A DNA stretch of 64,000 bases, from assembly GCA_016806645.1 (NCBI GenBank), contig JACSYO010002128.1, positions 2,356,434 through 2,420,433 of the forward strand. Direction: 5' to 3'. Position 1 is the first letter of the stretch; each line of letters opens with the position of its first letter. A program made the translations under genes and the position numbers. Below are positions 1-13,755 of the stretch, in pieces. The stretch comes from Ophiodon elongatus. Taxonomy: Eukaryota > Chordata > Actinopteri > Perciformes > Hexagrammidae. The notes below the pieces were generated by a model. That model worked only from the letters and a program-made list of their open reading frames with translations. It was not told where the DNA came from and did not search any database.

Positions 1-3000
1 CAATTTTGTGTGAACTTTGTGGGATCCAGCAAAGCAATGAAGATGTATATTGTACAGAGCTTATGGTTCGTGTAAAAAAAGAAGAGACAGGCCAATTTTC
101 ATTTTTTTACTGTACAGTATGTGTGTGTGCCTGGTGTTTCTTGAAAGCAGATTACATTTTACTCAACACTACAATTTGGTGGGGCGCCTGGGTGGCAGAG
201 AGGAAAACCACTTGGCCACCATCATAGCGATCCGGGTAAGCAGGATTTGGGATCAGCCGTTCCAAATTGTAAGAAAAAAAAGGAAAAAAAATACAGAACA
301 CATCAACAGAATATTGAGTTAGTGGACTAAAAAAATAGCAGCGCAAATCTGGATATAAATTCTATCAGTCATAATACTGGCATAATGTGTGTGTTGTGCC
401 TGAGCTGTATTACTCACTGGCAATTCAGCAGACACAGAAGCAACACATTGTAGAAAATGGTAATGTGAACTGATTCTGAGTTGGATGTTGATGCGTTCCA
501 TTTTGAGTGAGTTATTAGACTGAAAGAAGAAGATATGATTTGGAGTGCAAATTGCATCTATCAGGTTCCCATAAATGCAGTAGCTCAAATACATTTATGG
601 TGTATATTACTGAATACTACCACATGGGATACAAAATACTTAAATAGGACAATCAAGGAAAGAAGCGTCTTTCAGCAGAATGTCACGTCCACAAAGACAC
701 CAAGTAAGAGAGAGCAGCGATGATGAGCACACAGACAACTGCAGGAGCAGTTTCATCTCATCTTCATGAAGAACGACATAGCTGCCAAAGAAGTGCTGTT
801 GAAATCAAAACAGCAGACGAGTGTGTGTATGTGCGGTCACTTTCCCTCCATTATGGCCGGTGCATGTGTGCAGTGCTACTTTGCAAAGGAAAAAGACAGA
901 ATTGAACTGCTCCCGCTCATTTCACAGATTTTCCAGACAAATAATTTCGGGTTTGTGCCCGCTAGCGCCAACCCTCTGTCCATCCCGCTCTCACTGGCCT
1001 ATAATTACATGCCATTCATTTGATTTGTTCATTAGTTCAAGCCTCGGCTCGGTAGAAGTAAAACGGAACCCTCTTATTAGTGGTTCATGACTCTACTCTC
1101 TCCATGCTGCGCTCTGGAGCTACGGTGGAAAACAGCAGAGGGAGAGGGGAAACTGGCGGGAAGACCTTATTTTAACCCTCAGCAAGCGCACGTCTTTACG
1201 GAGAGGGACAGCAGGAAAAGCACACTGTCATAATAAGTGTATTTCCGTAAAACCTCTTCCATAAAAACACTGCTGTGGTGTTCAACAGGTCAATAAACTA
1301 ATGACCACCAAACATTGATATTACAGATGACAAAACCTGAAGGTATAAACCAAATATTTGGCTAGGAAGCACTTTTTCTGTGTAGATCATAGTAAATGTT
1401 ATTCCATGATATGCACCATGGTACTTTTGAGACAATTTAATCAAAGTTGCCTTATTCCAGTGAACATACAGCTCTATTATTATTATTGTGCACAACAGCT
1501 ATAGTAATCCACTCATGGGGACACTCTAGAACTGGAGACTAGATCTTATAGGTTCCAGTATGCTGTCACAGAATTGAGTTAATCAAAACCACAAGTCATA
1601 AATCTTCCAATACATCTATACATTTTCCTCCATCAAGTTAATTAACATTTGCTAAAATGTTATTTGTATTTTGCAATTCATAAATTTAACATATATGGAG
1701 ATCCTCTGTCAGCTTCACCACTTACATTTTAGACAGTTAGAGTTCCTATGAAAACTTCAGAAAGTCATCAGTAATTACTTTTGATAATGACAATCCTGAA
1801 ATATGCCTCGTCTGTGTCGCAAGATCCAGAAGGAAGTGCAGTTGTAGATGAGCCGCAGTGCCCCATTTTTCACTATAATCCAATCATTTGCAAGAAGCAA
1901 TTCATCTGATTTGAGAATGCTACTTGGTGATCAACTTTCTCTGCACACTATTCTGAGTCTGTTGTCTATCTGTATTCTCATGACCAACTAGAGGAATTCA
2001 TATTTTAAAACAGTTTATTACTAACTACGTTGATGTAAGCTGCTTTGAGTTCTTTCAAATCAAACCAAATCATAACTATGCATCAAGAGATATTATAAAT
2101 AATCATTGATACATACCTTGGCCCCACTATATATAGAGTTATGAATTTATTTTGTCTGATTTATATTTTTATTTTACAAGAAGTTGGTGAGGAAATGTAT
2201 GGGTCCCAACAGTCAGTAGTTTTAATTTCCAGATTGAATTAAATCTCAAATCTGCACAGGCAGGAGAGAAAAGGAAAGACATTATAGTAATTTGTAAGTT
2301 TGAGTCTTAAAGTGAAACTTTAAAAACTCCAAATAAAGTTTGCTGTAGCTTCAGTTGGAGGTTTTCAGTTCATTATTCAGCATGTATCAAAATAACAGCA
2401 CAGGTCACCGAGGTGTTAGCAAATAAATATTTCAGATGGTGCGAATGAAGGCAAGAAGAAAGGAACAAGAGCCATCACCACTCTCCACAGGAGATCAAAA
2501 GCCAGGTTCTTAGTTCTTCACACACACCGAGATCAGATGAGAGCTGGTTTAACGGACTGTCATACCAACAGGGGAGCATTACACCCCATTGGTTTTCATC
2601 CACATGAAAAGCAGAGCGCCGCTGAAAAAGGATCGTAAAGGATGAGGTCTTCAAATCACACAATTATTTTACTTCTTTTTCTGCGTACAGTACTAGAAAA
2701 AGCCAATGTCATCACCCGGCACTGCGGAAAAAAGAAGCGTTATGCCTCATCAGGGTGTCAGCATCCACTCACACAATTACTGGATATTCTGCCGCTGTAA
2801 TTAAAGTCGCCTTTCAGCGCTCCACACACCATGACCTTTTCCAATGCAAACACTCAAGGCCCCTCTACAGGGATGTGAATGGACATTTTTATGTTAGTGA
2901 AAAAGAAAAATGTATTCAAATATGCACATGCACCGAGCAAAAAAATGTCTTAGAGCCTTATCTGACAAGCAAGGCTTCATGGGTTTTAACCATCATTATG

Positions 3001-5941
3001 AAAGAGTGTCCCGGCAACAACACTTGAGGAGACAGAACACCCTTGATAGGCACCATCACAACCTATAATCAGAAGATATGCAAATGACAGAGATATTTCC
3101 CCTGACACTGCAGTGCCAGTCGTCTTTTGGTTTCCTGGGAACTCTCCCGTCAGCGCTCACGAAGGAGAATGGGAGTGATAGCAGAAAGGGCTGTTTGTTT
3201 AACATGTCACTGCAACAGCCGTGTTGAGAGGGAGGGACCAGATGGAGCTGCAGAATAGACAGGGAATCCATCTAGAGAGGGTATTGTCCTCTCAGTCACT
3301 GGTATACGCCTAAAAACACTTGCCGTGCCACACAGAATCACAAAATACTCCCTGGAAATAGAAGCCAACATGTTTTCAATCTCACACCGATGTCTACCAA
3401 AAAGTGTTTACAAAAGGAATCATACAGTAGAAAACTATTCAAATTTAGCACTTAAAAATGTATCATGCACAGGAAAAGAAGCTTGATTAAACACGTATAT
3501 TCTCACAGTTTCCCTTCAAGATGGGCTCGAAGAGACTAAATGTGAACAGACACACACACACACACACACAAAAGTGTCTATGAAATGACACCCTATTTTG
3601 TTCTCATTTAGGCTTTTTTATATTCAGTAAGAGGGTGAGGTACAAAGGGCCTAAAGCTGTCTCGGGTCATTAAACCACACATTTTCTCTTTCTTCTTTCA
3701 GAATGTGTTTTCTGGCACTTACAGCAGGCAAAGCTGACAGATTAGACAAGGGGTTCCTTCACAGGCTGGCTGTGGGCTTCAGGAGGGTGGGCTGCTCGCT
3801 GGTGCTTGGGGCAGCAAAACCACGCATGTCACTGTTTGATGGGCCAATCCAGAAATGCGGTCATAGGGAGGTATGATTGATGATATTATGTACTCACACA
3901 GGATCTGAATGCCAGTACACCCCTGTGATTTAATCCCTGTTCCTTCATCAAACATCTAGGCGTAGCAGATGGACTGTGCAACGCCAAACCTCTCCTTCCC
4001 CGAGGCCAACGCCATAAGTGTCAAGACCACCATTACTAATCAATTCTTTGAGGCAGCACTGACTTACAGGATACAGGAGTTGTAATAAATTCATATCCGC
4101 TATAGCTCAATGAGACACAATTACCAAACTCTGATTAGAAAATCAGAGATGCAATTGTAGTTTTTTTGATATATCAGATTTCTTTTAGAAATGGAAGATG
4201 GATTTGTTGGGACCTCGGCCTCCACCTGTCCATTAATCAGGTAGTAAAATTGTCTCCATGGTGGTTGTGTTGATACAGGTTTAAGCACATTTCGAAATCT
4301 ATATGACAGCCATGATAAACATTTCCTTGAACCCACAGAATTTAAAATAAGCATCTTGGAAATTAAATTGCCTTTTTGTCCTGCAGACTACACACTTTCA
4401 CCCGCCTTCCTGTTTGACAAGACTGACCCCTAGTGGTGATTCTAGACACTTATTTTAAAACATGACCAGGCACCCCTCTGTATAATTGTCAATACCACAG
4501 ACATATCAATCCTTTTGTCTCATGTTACAAAGTAAAACACAAGGTTCAGGCTGTACATCGGAATCCGAGTCTGCGAACAGAAACATCAGCATGAGAGTCA
4601 AAGCTGTCAGACTGTAAATCCAAGAATAAGCAGAGCTACACTGGCTAGATTAAGCCAACCATCCCCCATTCAGACCACAAAGAGATTCATTGTACTTGGA
4701 TAGCATATAAAAGAAGAGAAAGGAAAATTATTTTGGCAGTGATTTTCAATTATATAGTTTGGCCTCACTCGCCTCAGGGGGTTATGAAATCTCTCCCGAA
4801 TGAACGAGATGTACTCCGTTAATGCTCAGATGCTCCAAAAGGGAGACGTGACAACATGGAGGGGAGACTATTGGTCATATCAAATGACATGGAAAAAGCA
4901 CTGTACTGAGAAGCATCTAAAACAACAGATGGACAGCATCCTTGTATTCATAAGAACAATAATATGAAGAACTACAGACTGCGTGACAGTCCAAATGGGA
5001 CAATGCAGCAAGCACACATCATTTAATAAAAGGCAACAGATTCAGTTCTCACTGCAATGCCACATTTTTACAGAGGAAGAAACCTACCTGAGGGTCTGAA
5101 GATGCACAACCTCAGATCAAAGAAGAAGTGGCCACTGATGCATCATTGGTAGCGACAAATTATCATCAATACCACTCTACCACATTATCATCAATCTCTC
5201 TCTTGAGAGACAAAAGTATCTCTCCATGCTAAATCATGAAATCAATGCATTTCTATCACTGAGAGGAATTGGTCTCCCAGTGATCTGTGCGGCTGAGTAA
5301 TGTGAAATCTATCGCCAGTTAGTCCACATGGCCTGGACAAGATCAAAGACAAGACCCCAGAAAACTTTGTATTGATCAGCAGCCACACGAATGCAACTGA
5401 GAAGTGAACATGTGAGTGGAATTTGAAACACTTCAAACTGAGGATGAATCATCTACTATTTGTGACAAAAACAACGTGAAGTAAAAAAAACAACTCACAA
5501 AAGTGAGTAAAACAATATTATATCTATGGTACTACCTTATTACCTGCTGTACTATTATTATATACCCACTATTTGACAAAATGACACTTGTCAGCAACAC
5601 TTTTACAAAAAACACCTTTTTAATCAAACATACTTGAAATGTCACACATTTTTAAAACAGCACATCCCCATTTCAATCTATGCAGCCAAGTCCTGATAAT
5701 TAAAGATCAAATTGGCAATGATATGGACATCAGTGCTCCCAAATTAGATTTTATGTTTGAGATTTACAATTCTTGGTAATGACGCTTTATTGGTGCACTT
5801 GAGAAAAGTCATTAACTTCTGTTTAACAAGATGAAATGTTATTATACCCAGGGTGAAAAACTCAGGATTCCTTCCTTATGTTGCTCCACTGTTCTACAAT
5901 TTTTAGTGTCTCCCTAGTTTAATCCGTTGAGGCACACTTAC
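1..5941 (-). other. Non-coding sequence, probably ttc28 intron
   Basis: This stretch lies downstream, in ttc28 orientation, of the only ttc28 exon seen here, so it is inferred to be intron of that gene. Every open frame is short, lacks recognisable protein character and has no paired splice sites. I looked for the next TPR-coding exon of ttc28 and did not find one. The only structured element I see is a CA microsatellite near 3,550. Conserved non-coding enhancers could be present but cannot be recognised from one sequence. Confidence 0.55.
3549..3572. repeat. (CA)n microsatellite
   Basis: An uninterrupted run of about eleven CA units. Simple sequence only. Confidence 0.9.
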
Positions 5942-6205
5942 CTTGGGCCACTTGGGATTGAGCTCACAAGCTTTTTCAGCATCATCCAGTGCCGCCTGGT
6001 GTTGGCCCAGTTTGAGACGCGCTGCTGAGCGGTTACTATAGAGGATGCAGTTCTGTGGGTCAGCTTGCAAGGCATTAGTGTACAAATGAACAGCTGCCTG
6101 AAAGTCACCACGCTGACACGCCTCGTTGCTCTGCTGCACTTTCTCCATGAACTCGGCTTTGCTGAGAGCATACCTGGCCCCTTGGACTCCAGAAACACAT
6201 CTCAT
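5942..6205 (-). CDS. ttc28: ttc28 exon encoding the first TPR pair (partial gene)
   Basis: The minus strand encodes a segment running from LSKAEFMEKVQQSNEAC through DPQNCILYSNRSAARL to ELNPKWPK. This is the N-terminal tetratricopeptide region of TTC28, a very large TPR plus CHAT-domain protein linked to the midbody and Aurora-B. The two helical TPR repeats have the usual spacing, with conserved NRSAA and NPKW motifs. The exon ends at a strong donor (AAG then GTAAGT, intron starting at 5941). The 5' edge is uncertain. An ATG lies at 6205, but the frame stays open upstream to a good acceptor (pyrimidine tract then CAG) that would start the exon at 6241, adding 12 residues. STI1/Hop-type TPR proteins are the nearest alternative, but the LSKAEF lead-in favours TTC28. 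No other exon of the gene is visible. Confidence 0.85.
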
Positions 6206-6610
6206 TGGTCTGCCTGCTGTCCGAGAACCGAAGATGGAAAACTGGAGAAACGGACAAAAGGAGTGAGAAAGCTAAAGTCAGTCGAATTTTAAAAATCTCA
6301 TAACCTAACCGACAGCACTTGAGCAGGGAAATCAATAAACTGAGCATGCTGCAGTTAGAATGTGCAGCTAAAATGTGAAGGAACGTTTATGTGTGAATAT
6401 GAAGCAGGATGTCTCGCCAGACCGACTAATATTCTCCCATTGATGCAATAAAAACATATACTGTAGTCCTATATGATAATTAATTTGCACGTTTTCACAT
6501 ATCATAGCAAAAACGTAATTATTAAGGAACATCAATAGTAGCTGAATTTGATTTAGTTTGGTCATCTCCAGGACTCCAGTATTTTGATGCTGTCACTGAA
6601 CCAACTTAAC

Positions 6611-6695
6611 TGAGCCATTGTTAATCATATTTGTTCCACTTGTGCTTTTCCTGTTATGAAAAGGGAACATCAATGTCTGTTGTGAAAAAGATATA
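6611..6695 (+). repeat. Dispersed repeat, copy A (single arm)
   Basis: The block beginning GCCATTGTTAAT, followed by CTTGTGCTTTTCCTG and ending near TGTCTGTTGTGAAAA, matches in order the right arm of the element at 11,994-12,072. The match is seen directly by eye. Only one arm is present, so this is a partial or diverged copy. Confidence 0.6.
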
Positions 6696-8446
6696 TAAAA
6701 ACCAGGGAGGAGATGATCCATATATTTGGCCTTGTATACCTGTATGGAGGTTCTGTCTACTGCTCCTTTAATTTAGCTCAAATCAAATTACATTGCAGAC
6801 AATCACACTGAGACTGACAGCTTACAAAGTCACCTGGATATCCCATTCTCAAATAATAAAAATATTAATGTAAAACTAAATGAATGATTCATTTATCTTT
6901 TGTGGTATACTGTGACATGAAATGACCAAAAATAAAACCGTTTTTCAAAATAATCCATATTATATTGTACTGCAAGCAAAGTGTTTTTTTTAAAGAGGAC
7001 TCGGTGGGATTGCTGATTTTGCTCCGTCTTAAGACCTCTGAAAGACGTGCACATCTGTAAAGCACATGTAATAGAACATTTTTGCGCTAAATTCCAAGTA
7101 CGGTTAATTCAATAATCTCATCTTTGTCTATGAAGAACAGATCCACCGAGGTTCAAAACAGGCGAAGTCTTTAGCACAAGGTTTTATCTTTCACATTCCG
7201 TTAGTTCAAAATAAAGGCCACATCTTTTCTGATGTCCACAGCCTTTTACTTGTTATTCTTCTATACTGCAGTTTAGACACAAAACAATGGTGTAAAGTTC
7301 AACCTAAGTAATAAAAGACATCTTCATTGTGCCGATACATTTCAAACAACAAGATAATACCTGCCTTAGAGCAAAGCCATCAGCATAAATGTGGGATTGA
7401 ATCTATTATTGTTCTCATTCACTCCTGAAGGTGCACCATTTGAACGTGTTACTCTCCTACTGTAGCTGCTGCATCCAACCAGCACAGTCTCATTGATTAA
7501 GTAGATGAGTGCCATATCCAATTAACAGGCACGGTTTGCTGAGTATTACTGAATCATGAAATTCACGTCAGGGTTGCATGTTTTTAAGGCCAGCTTCCAT
7601 TATACCTCTTTCTCACCACACCTCCTCAGACTGAATTCTGGGATAGGGCAGGCTTGGTAATTACTTCCAGAGGCCCAGGGAGTAGATGCAGCAAATACGA
7701 GGGCTTTGGGTATCAAGTAGATTCAAAATCAAGTTGCAGTGTAGCACCAACCAGTTTCTTTATCTCACCCTTTGACCTTCATCTTTCCTTGTTCATCTCT
7801 GCATTAGAATCATAAAATAATCTTTTCTATCACGTGACAACATGGAAGCAAACTACTTCCTGCTTTGTACTTTGGCTGAACTTTAAAGTATCCAGTGTTT
7901 TATATCGTACCGGTAAAAGCCGATTCAACACCTGTGGATTGGTAAATCTTTGCGGCAACAGGTGAACCAGTGGGGTGTGTGCACGGAGGTTTGCTGCTGG
8001 GTTAGTTGCTGCACGTCCCATGGGCCGACAACCTACCTCTCAGGAAAACAAAAACAGACTGAGGGAGTGACGTCCACACCACAACTGACAGCCCTGTCAC
8101 GCATGCTTAGATTCAAGGCTTGCTCTCAAAAAGTGTCAGGAAAAGTATATACAGTATATTATAAATTATTTCTTTCCGGGGCCCAAGAGCCTGTCGGTTT
8201 TCCCTTCAAGCAAAAACTGCACATCTGATCAGCAGGACAGGGAAGGGAACTAATCAGAGAGGTTTCACAGACTGGTTCCCTGGGACTGCTGTCCCATCTG
8301 CTCCAATGAACCGGGGGGCTGTCTACTGTGTGTGGGCAGGAAGGAGCAGGAAGGGTGGAGAGTGAGCGATAATGAGAACCTACACCCAAACAGAGGACAC
8401 CCTACCAACTTAAATCACAAGGAGGCAGAGAGGAACTCACCTCCTC

Positions 8447-8464
8447 AACACACACACACACACA
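8447..8464. repeat. (CA)n microsatellite
   Basis: A short run of about nine CA units. Confidence 0.85.
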
Positions 8465-10689
8465 TATAGCTGGAACGCACGTATTTACAGTTTTGTTGGG
8501 CAATTAGATTTACTCACGGCAATACACACACATTTACTGCCCCTGTGCAGGCTTCACTGATCCTGCAGAAACAAATTAAGTGTGTCAATTCTGTAATCTG
8601 CATGACCTTCTGTTGACTTTTAAATCACATTTACGTTGGCTATTGCCTTCGCCAGGAGAGCCCACGCGTCCACTGTGCGGTGCATTACAGCATGCATGAC
8701 TGGAAAATCGATACAAGTCTTTTACGAGGTTTTCACAGCAATGGTCATTAGGTATTTCCTGTCCAGGACGCGAGGTAAAGAAGTGTTATTCGGGGAAGCA
8801 ATAAATGCCAACAACCACACAAATGGCAGCTCGCATGACAGTGTAGAAAGTGTTTTTTTTATTATTTATTTTTTGAAATCTATTTACCTTTTCTTTCTGA
8901 GTCGCTTGCTTCTCCATCCTGTCTGAGGGCTTTGGTTTGTGCGACGGGTTGTCGCTCTCATCCCATCACGCTCCTTCTGGACTTTTTTTCGACTGTTTAC
9001 GTCTCACGAGGTGTTCAAAAGTTACCTCCGATGCCACCACGTTGCACGAGTGTCGACGAACTGCGAAGAAACTGCACAAAGACTGAGCTATGTGGCGTTC
9101 AGGAGGAACTTTTTCTCAAGGAAAGTGCGCCATGTTGTCAAATCTTTTCCCTTTTTTTCCTCGTCTTTTTCCCCCTGTTGCCATAGCGGATTTCTGAGTG
9201 CACGGGGAGGCATGAAGGTCTGTGGGAGGCTGAGTCAGGAAAAGGAAAGCACGATTAAAGAATGCATCATTAGGTTGTGCTTCGTTTGTAACCATTTGGA
9301 AAGTGAATTCAAAGCAAACTGTAGCTAACTTCAGGTCTTCCGTTCAATGAAAAGAGGCACCTCGCCCGCGTGCAGCAGATTATTAATCACACCTCGAGCT
9401 AATTGATGCTGCATTCAAGTCATATTGCTCAACCGTAATTATCAGCAGCAAGTGAGAAGAGTCGTTCATTTCAGCAGCTTGCGTTATATTTGCAGTCATA
9501 TATTAGGAATGTCTGACAGCAACTACCACTTAAAGGTCAGCAAACTATAGAGAGGCTGGTCAACGACAGACACATGTTTTTTTGATCACCTGTGATTTGT
9601 GTGAAGTCAAACTCACCACATTTCACATTGTAGAGGTTTGCCTCTGTCTGCATATGACATGGTAAATACGGCCTGACCAAATAATATAATAATATATTTC
9701 CAGTTTCCACCTTAAATATTCGCGAGACAGTTTTTTATTGTCCCAGTGAAGGTGTACAATGGTGTGGTTTAGCATCCAGCGATGCCACAGATGTAACTAA
9801 AAAAGTTATTATGGATGTCAGCTTTAACACTGTGAGTCCCAATGCATTGCAGGGCTTTTACTTTTTATTTGACAAAATCTAAAAGAAAATCATGATCACA
9901 GGCTTCATTTTTAAGTAATTGATGTATCGAAATCAACTAGAAGTGCATCCCATGCACCTTTTCAGACAAGCATCATACAGATGGCAGTGAAACGTTTGGC
10001 CTGAGGTTGGCGTCAGAGGAAAGGCTAATCAAAGGTGTTTCTTTTTTGGTGAGTAGGAAATTGTTCAGAAATGTGTTTGGTGCACTTTTGAGCTGGAGGA
10101 AAAGGCCACTGTAGTGACATACTGACATTTTGGGATATCTTGTGTCGGGAAACGCAGAGTGAATCATGGTACAATGCAATTATCATATGTTGAACATGAA
10201 AATAAAGGTATCAAGATACAGATGATTCCCTAATATACGGCAAAACTATGATACGCCTCAACAAATCTGAGCAACTGTGAGGAAAACTGACCACCTGAAA
10301 TTGTATTTATTCATAACTGCGCTGACAACTGAATTGAACCAGTTTGTGAAAAAAAAAAGTCACAGCATTCAACCCTGTGTACTGCTGGCTACATGCAATT
10401 CAAATTTACAGTAAAGCAGCAATGAACTGACAAAAAGCAGAACACTAAATGAACACATTATTTGTTTAGGACATGCTGAAATAAGACTTTTTGTATTGTC
10501 ATACAAAACTGAATACTATAGTTCAAATCCAGCTCAATCTGGTGGATGAGATGGACACCAGCTTTTAGTAAGTTACTGTTTGTCCGGTGTCATTATACGG
10601 TTGGATAGATGCATCATTGGATGAATAGCCATATTTGCATTCAGATTTGACTGATTCATTTATTGATTGTCCTGTTTTATTCAGTGTGA

Positions 10690-11057
10690 AGGAGTCCTTT
10701 GATTAAATGCTGGTCTGCCCAATGGAGGACTCAACAGAGGAACCTCTTTCTGCGCAGGCTCAGCCATGCACTCCTCAGCCATGCACTCCTCAGCCACTCC
10801 TCGATGACTCAGAAAGGAACCTCCTTCTGACGACCAGGCTTCACCCACACCTCATGACACAGGCTCAGCGGCTCCTTGCTCCTGTAATGGCATTACAAAA
10901 ATGCCTTGTGCAAACAATGGAGCAGCAGCTGTTGGTGTTCTAGACGCTTCTGGATCAGCTGAAGAGGAACCAGCTGTCAGCCATGATGCAGCCAGTCCAG
11001 CCCAGGAGAGGCTGGCCACTGACGGGTCACCTGATGACGGGCCACCTGTAAAAGTTT
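10690..11057 (+). other. Coding-like fragment, possible decayed gene copy
   Basis: Two overlapping frames together read like one acidic, proline- and serine-rich protein tail. The first frame (10,707-10,943) starts MLVCPMEDSTEEPL and continues to LLDDSERNL. After that point a different frame stays open, with EPPSDDQASP and later DAASPAQERLATDG, and stops at about 11,057 with PPVKV. A 15-base unit (CAGCCATGCACTCCT) is tandemly duplicated near 10,763-10,792. A frame change inside one compositional block suggests a dead copy of a low-complexity coding region, possibly a retrocopy. I do not recognise the source protein, and chance is not excluded. Confidence 0.3.
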
Positions 11058-11840
11058 AGAGAATCCAGAAGGTTTTTTTTGGCAGGGCAATAAGGACCCT
11101 GTTTGGCAAGACATGTTGGAATGTATGAATGTTGTGGGTTTTGTAATGGAATTGTTTTGAACTAATGTTATTAAATCCCATCCTGTATGTGCTTTAGAGA
11201 TGACATCATGATTGTTTGATTGTTTAACTCAATAACAGAGATGCTGTAACACAGTAATGTTAGAACAGCAGTCAAACTTTAAAAGTCAAAACAACAACAT
11301 GACCTCTTGTGCCTTCAGCTTTTTCATTTACTCTTGCTGAACTGATGACAAACATTTAAATGTAATGGAATACAGAATTTGTTTGTGTAATATTATTAAT
11401 GACAAGTAAGTTAAGCACAAAAAGTACATTTAACACTTTCAGAATCTTAAGTTTCGTCTAACATAATCTAATAATGTGTTTGTTTGTTTGTTTTTTAGAT
11501 TTAAAAAATGTAGTGCTTGTAAAATATTAGTGTATTTCCATGTTAGCCTCTTCACTGCCCAACCCTGCAGGTATTTCAGGTATATGAATCAATAAAAAAC
11601 TATATCTAGACTGTAAGACTAAGATTTCAAAAATGATTTTGCAGAAATAACCAAGAAGTATTTTTAATAAAACCATATGAGGCCGACCAGTGCAACTGCA
11701 GTATGCTCTCTGATGAAAAAAAAATGATGTGCAGCTCTTCACCAGCAGATGGTGTAGAATCCTTTAGAGTGGCCTTCGACCTTGACACCAGCAGTCGTGT
11801 AATTCCCTACAAACTGAGAAAAAGTAACTTGAGTCTTGCA

Positions 11841-12072
11841 ATAAGCCTTTCCCACAGTGGACATGTTGGCGTGCAGGGAAAGCACAGGTGTAATCAACAG
11901 CATTAATGATGGCTGCATTGCATTCAGTTTGGGGGCTCTGATATTGTGCATGTGTGCTGTCATGGCTTATCCTGGGACACATAAATAGTATGGGGCCATT
12001 GTTAATGCAATGGGCTCCACCTGTGCTTTTCCTGCTCTGACAAGTGAAAATGTCTGCTGTGAAAAGAGCCTG
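11841..12072. mobile_element. Short inverted-repeat element (MITE-like), copy B
   Basis: The left arm (about 11,841-11,925) and right arm (about 11,994-12,072) are imperfect reverse complements. Both contain AAGCACAGGTG or its complement, an ACAG(C/T)(A/G)GACAT block and a CATTAA(T/C)(A/G)ATGGC block in matching order. The arms flank a spacer of about 70 bases. There is no coding capacity. Related single arms occur at 6.6 kb and 58.7 kb, so this is a repeat family. I could not assign it to a superfamily or identify a clean target-site duplication. Confidence 0.55.
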
Positions 12073-13737
12073 TAGTGCACAGCTTTGTTATGCGTCTCAC
12101 ATAACATAAATTACTGTAAAAACTACCAAGGTGTAGACTATGGGGGAAAGCCTCCAAATCCTTGATTTCTAAAGAACTGTGAAAAAGCTTATGACATGAA
12201 TCTTAACTCCAAAATCATTTAAATAAAGTTGGAATTTTAAAATGTTTGGAATAGGGAGGGCTTTGGTGCAAGGTTTAGAATTATGCAATGGAATTTGTAC
12301 AAAATATAATATTAATGACGTGGAAGTAGCTTTTGTGGGTTTCCTTTTGATTTTTCAACATGTTATACTGGTTGTAAAGACAAAAATGTAAGTACATACA
12401 GACACTTTTCTTGTTTTTACTTTTTATATAAAGGCCTGTTTTTGATCACTTGCTGACTGGGCATTTTGTATCAATGCCGCCCGCCAAACAATAGAATCAA
12501 ATTCTGAAAAGAAAGTCTCTTCACAGAAAAGGGCGGAGATCAAGCCCAATTTTAGCTATGGAGAATTTACAATGTTGACCACTGACCCGCTGCTCCTGTC
12601 TGCTTTCAAGTCTGGTTTCAGTCTTTACTAACAGCTCATCGCGGGTCTTGCCATGTATATATGCAAGCTTTATACTTGCAGAAATTTGATACAGGTCAGG
12701 TAATTTAGACTCTCCATTATTTGACCTTATTTTCACTTTATCCACAATATGTATATAAGCATGTCTTATATAACATATTTGTTATATAATATATATTTCT
12801 ATATATAAAATATTTGCTCTGTTCAAGACCAGTATTACCAAAGAGGGTTTTACAAGGTCTAGAAACAGATAACCATTATTATCAATGTGTTTGAAATCAA
12901 GGCAGCTCATTCCCTTAAGTTGTGGGTTGCTTATGCCCTGACATAAAGAGCAAACTTGTTTGACAGTCTGACCTAGATGCTGTGATGGAAGAAGCACTCT
13001 GGTAAAATGTGAAGTAAAAAGTCTCTAGCCAACATGTATTACCTACAGTATGTTTTTAAAATATTAAAAGTATTCATTTTGCATGTTTATATTTTATTTT
13101 GATGTTATTGTTTATAGGCCAATGACGGAACATTTAATTAGTATCATTTTATAACATAATATTATGACTTTTAATGTAAAATGTAATTCTGAAAAGTAAC
13201 TTATAACAGCTGATACCTATGAATGTAATGGAATAAAAAGCACATTATAATAAAAAAAAGTATGTAGAAAATGTAAATACTCAAGTTAAGTAGCCTACAA
13301 ATAGCTGAATATTGTAACCTGAAGTTTCCTTTTATAGTTACATTCTACCACTGACATTTCATTTAAACCCATTTTTGAAGACATTGCCATGCTGAGCAAC
13401 CTCATATTAAAGCACTTTATAGGCCAGTCATCCTGAGAGCAGCTCGCTGTCAGCACACTGGATCGTTCAGGTTTGAACCGTCCACGCGGAGGCTGTTCCC
13501 GCTACCCGCTTTTGGTAGTCGGGGCCAAAATAGTCGCGACTCTTTTGGTAACGCCGGCGGTGCGTGCATTTCCTTTAGAGGGGAAAGGAGCACGCAAAGG
13601 ACAGCGTGTAAAAATGTCACGGGATGATCTCAAAGGATACGAGAAGAATGACTTATTGAAAACAAGGTTTTTTTTGCACGCTTTCTGTCAAGTACACCGA
13701 TTAAAATATTCCCTCTTGATTGTGTCAGCAGAAGGTG

Positions 13738-13755
13738 TTTTTTTTTTTTTTTTTT
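13738..13755. repeat. Poly(T) tract
   Basis: An uninterrupted run of about 18 T. Confidence 0.85.

Noticed and set aside
8939..9328. Plus-strand open frame of 129 codons in a slightly CpG-rich patch
   Set aside because: No recognisable domain, no codon-bias support and no splice partners; most likely non-coding.
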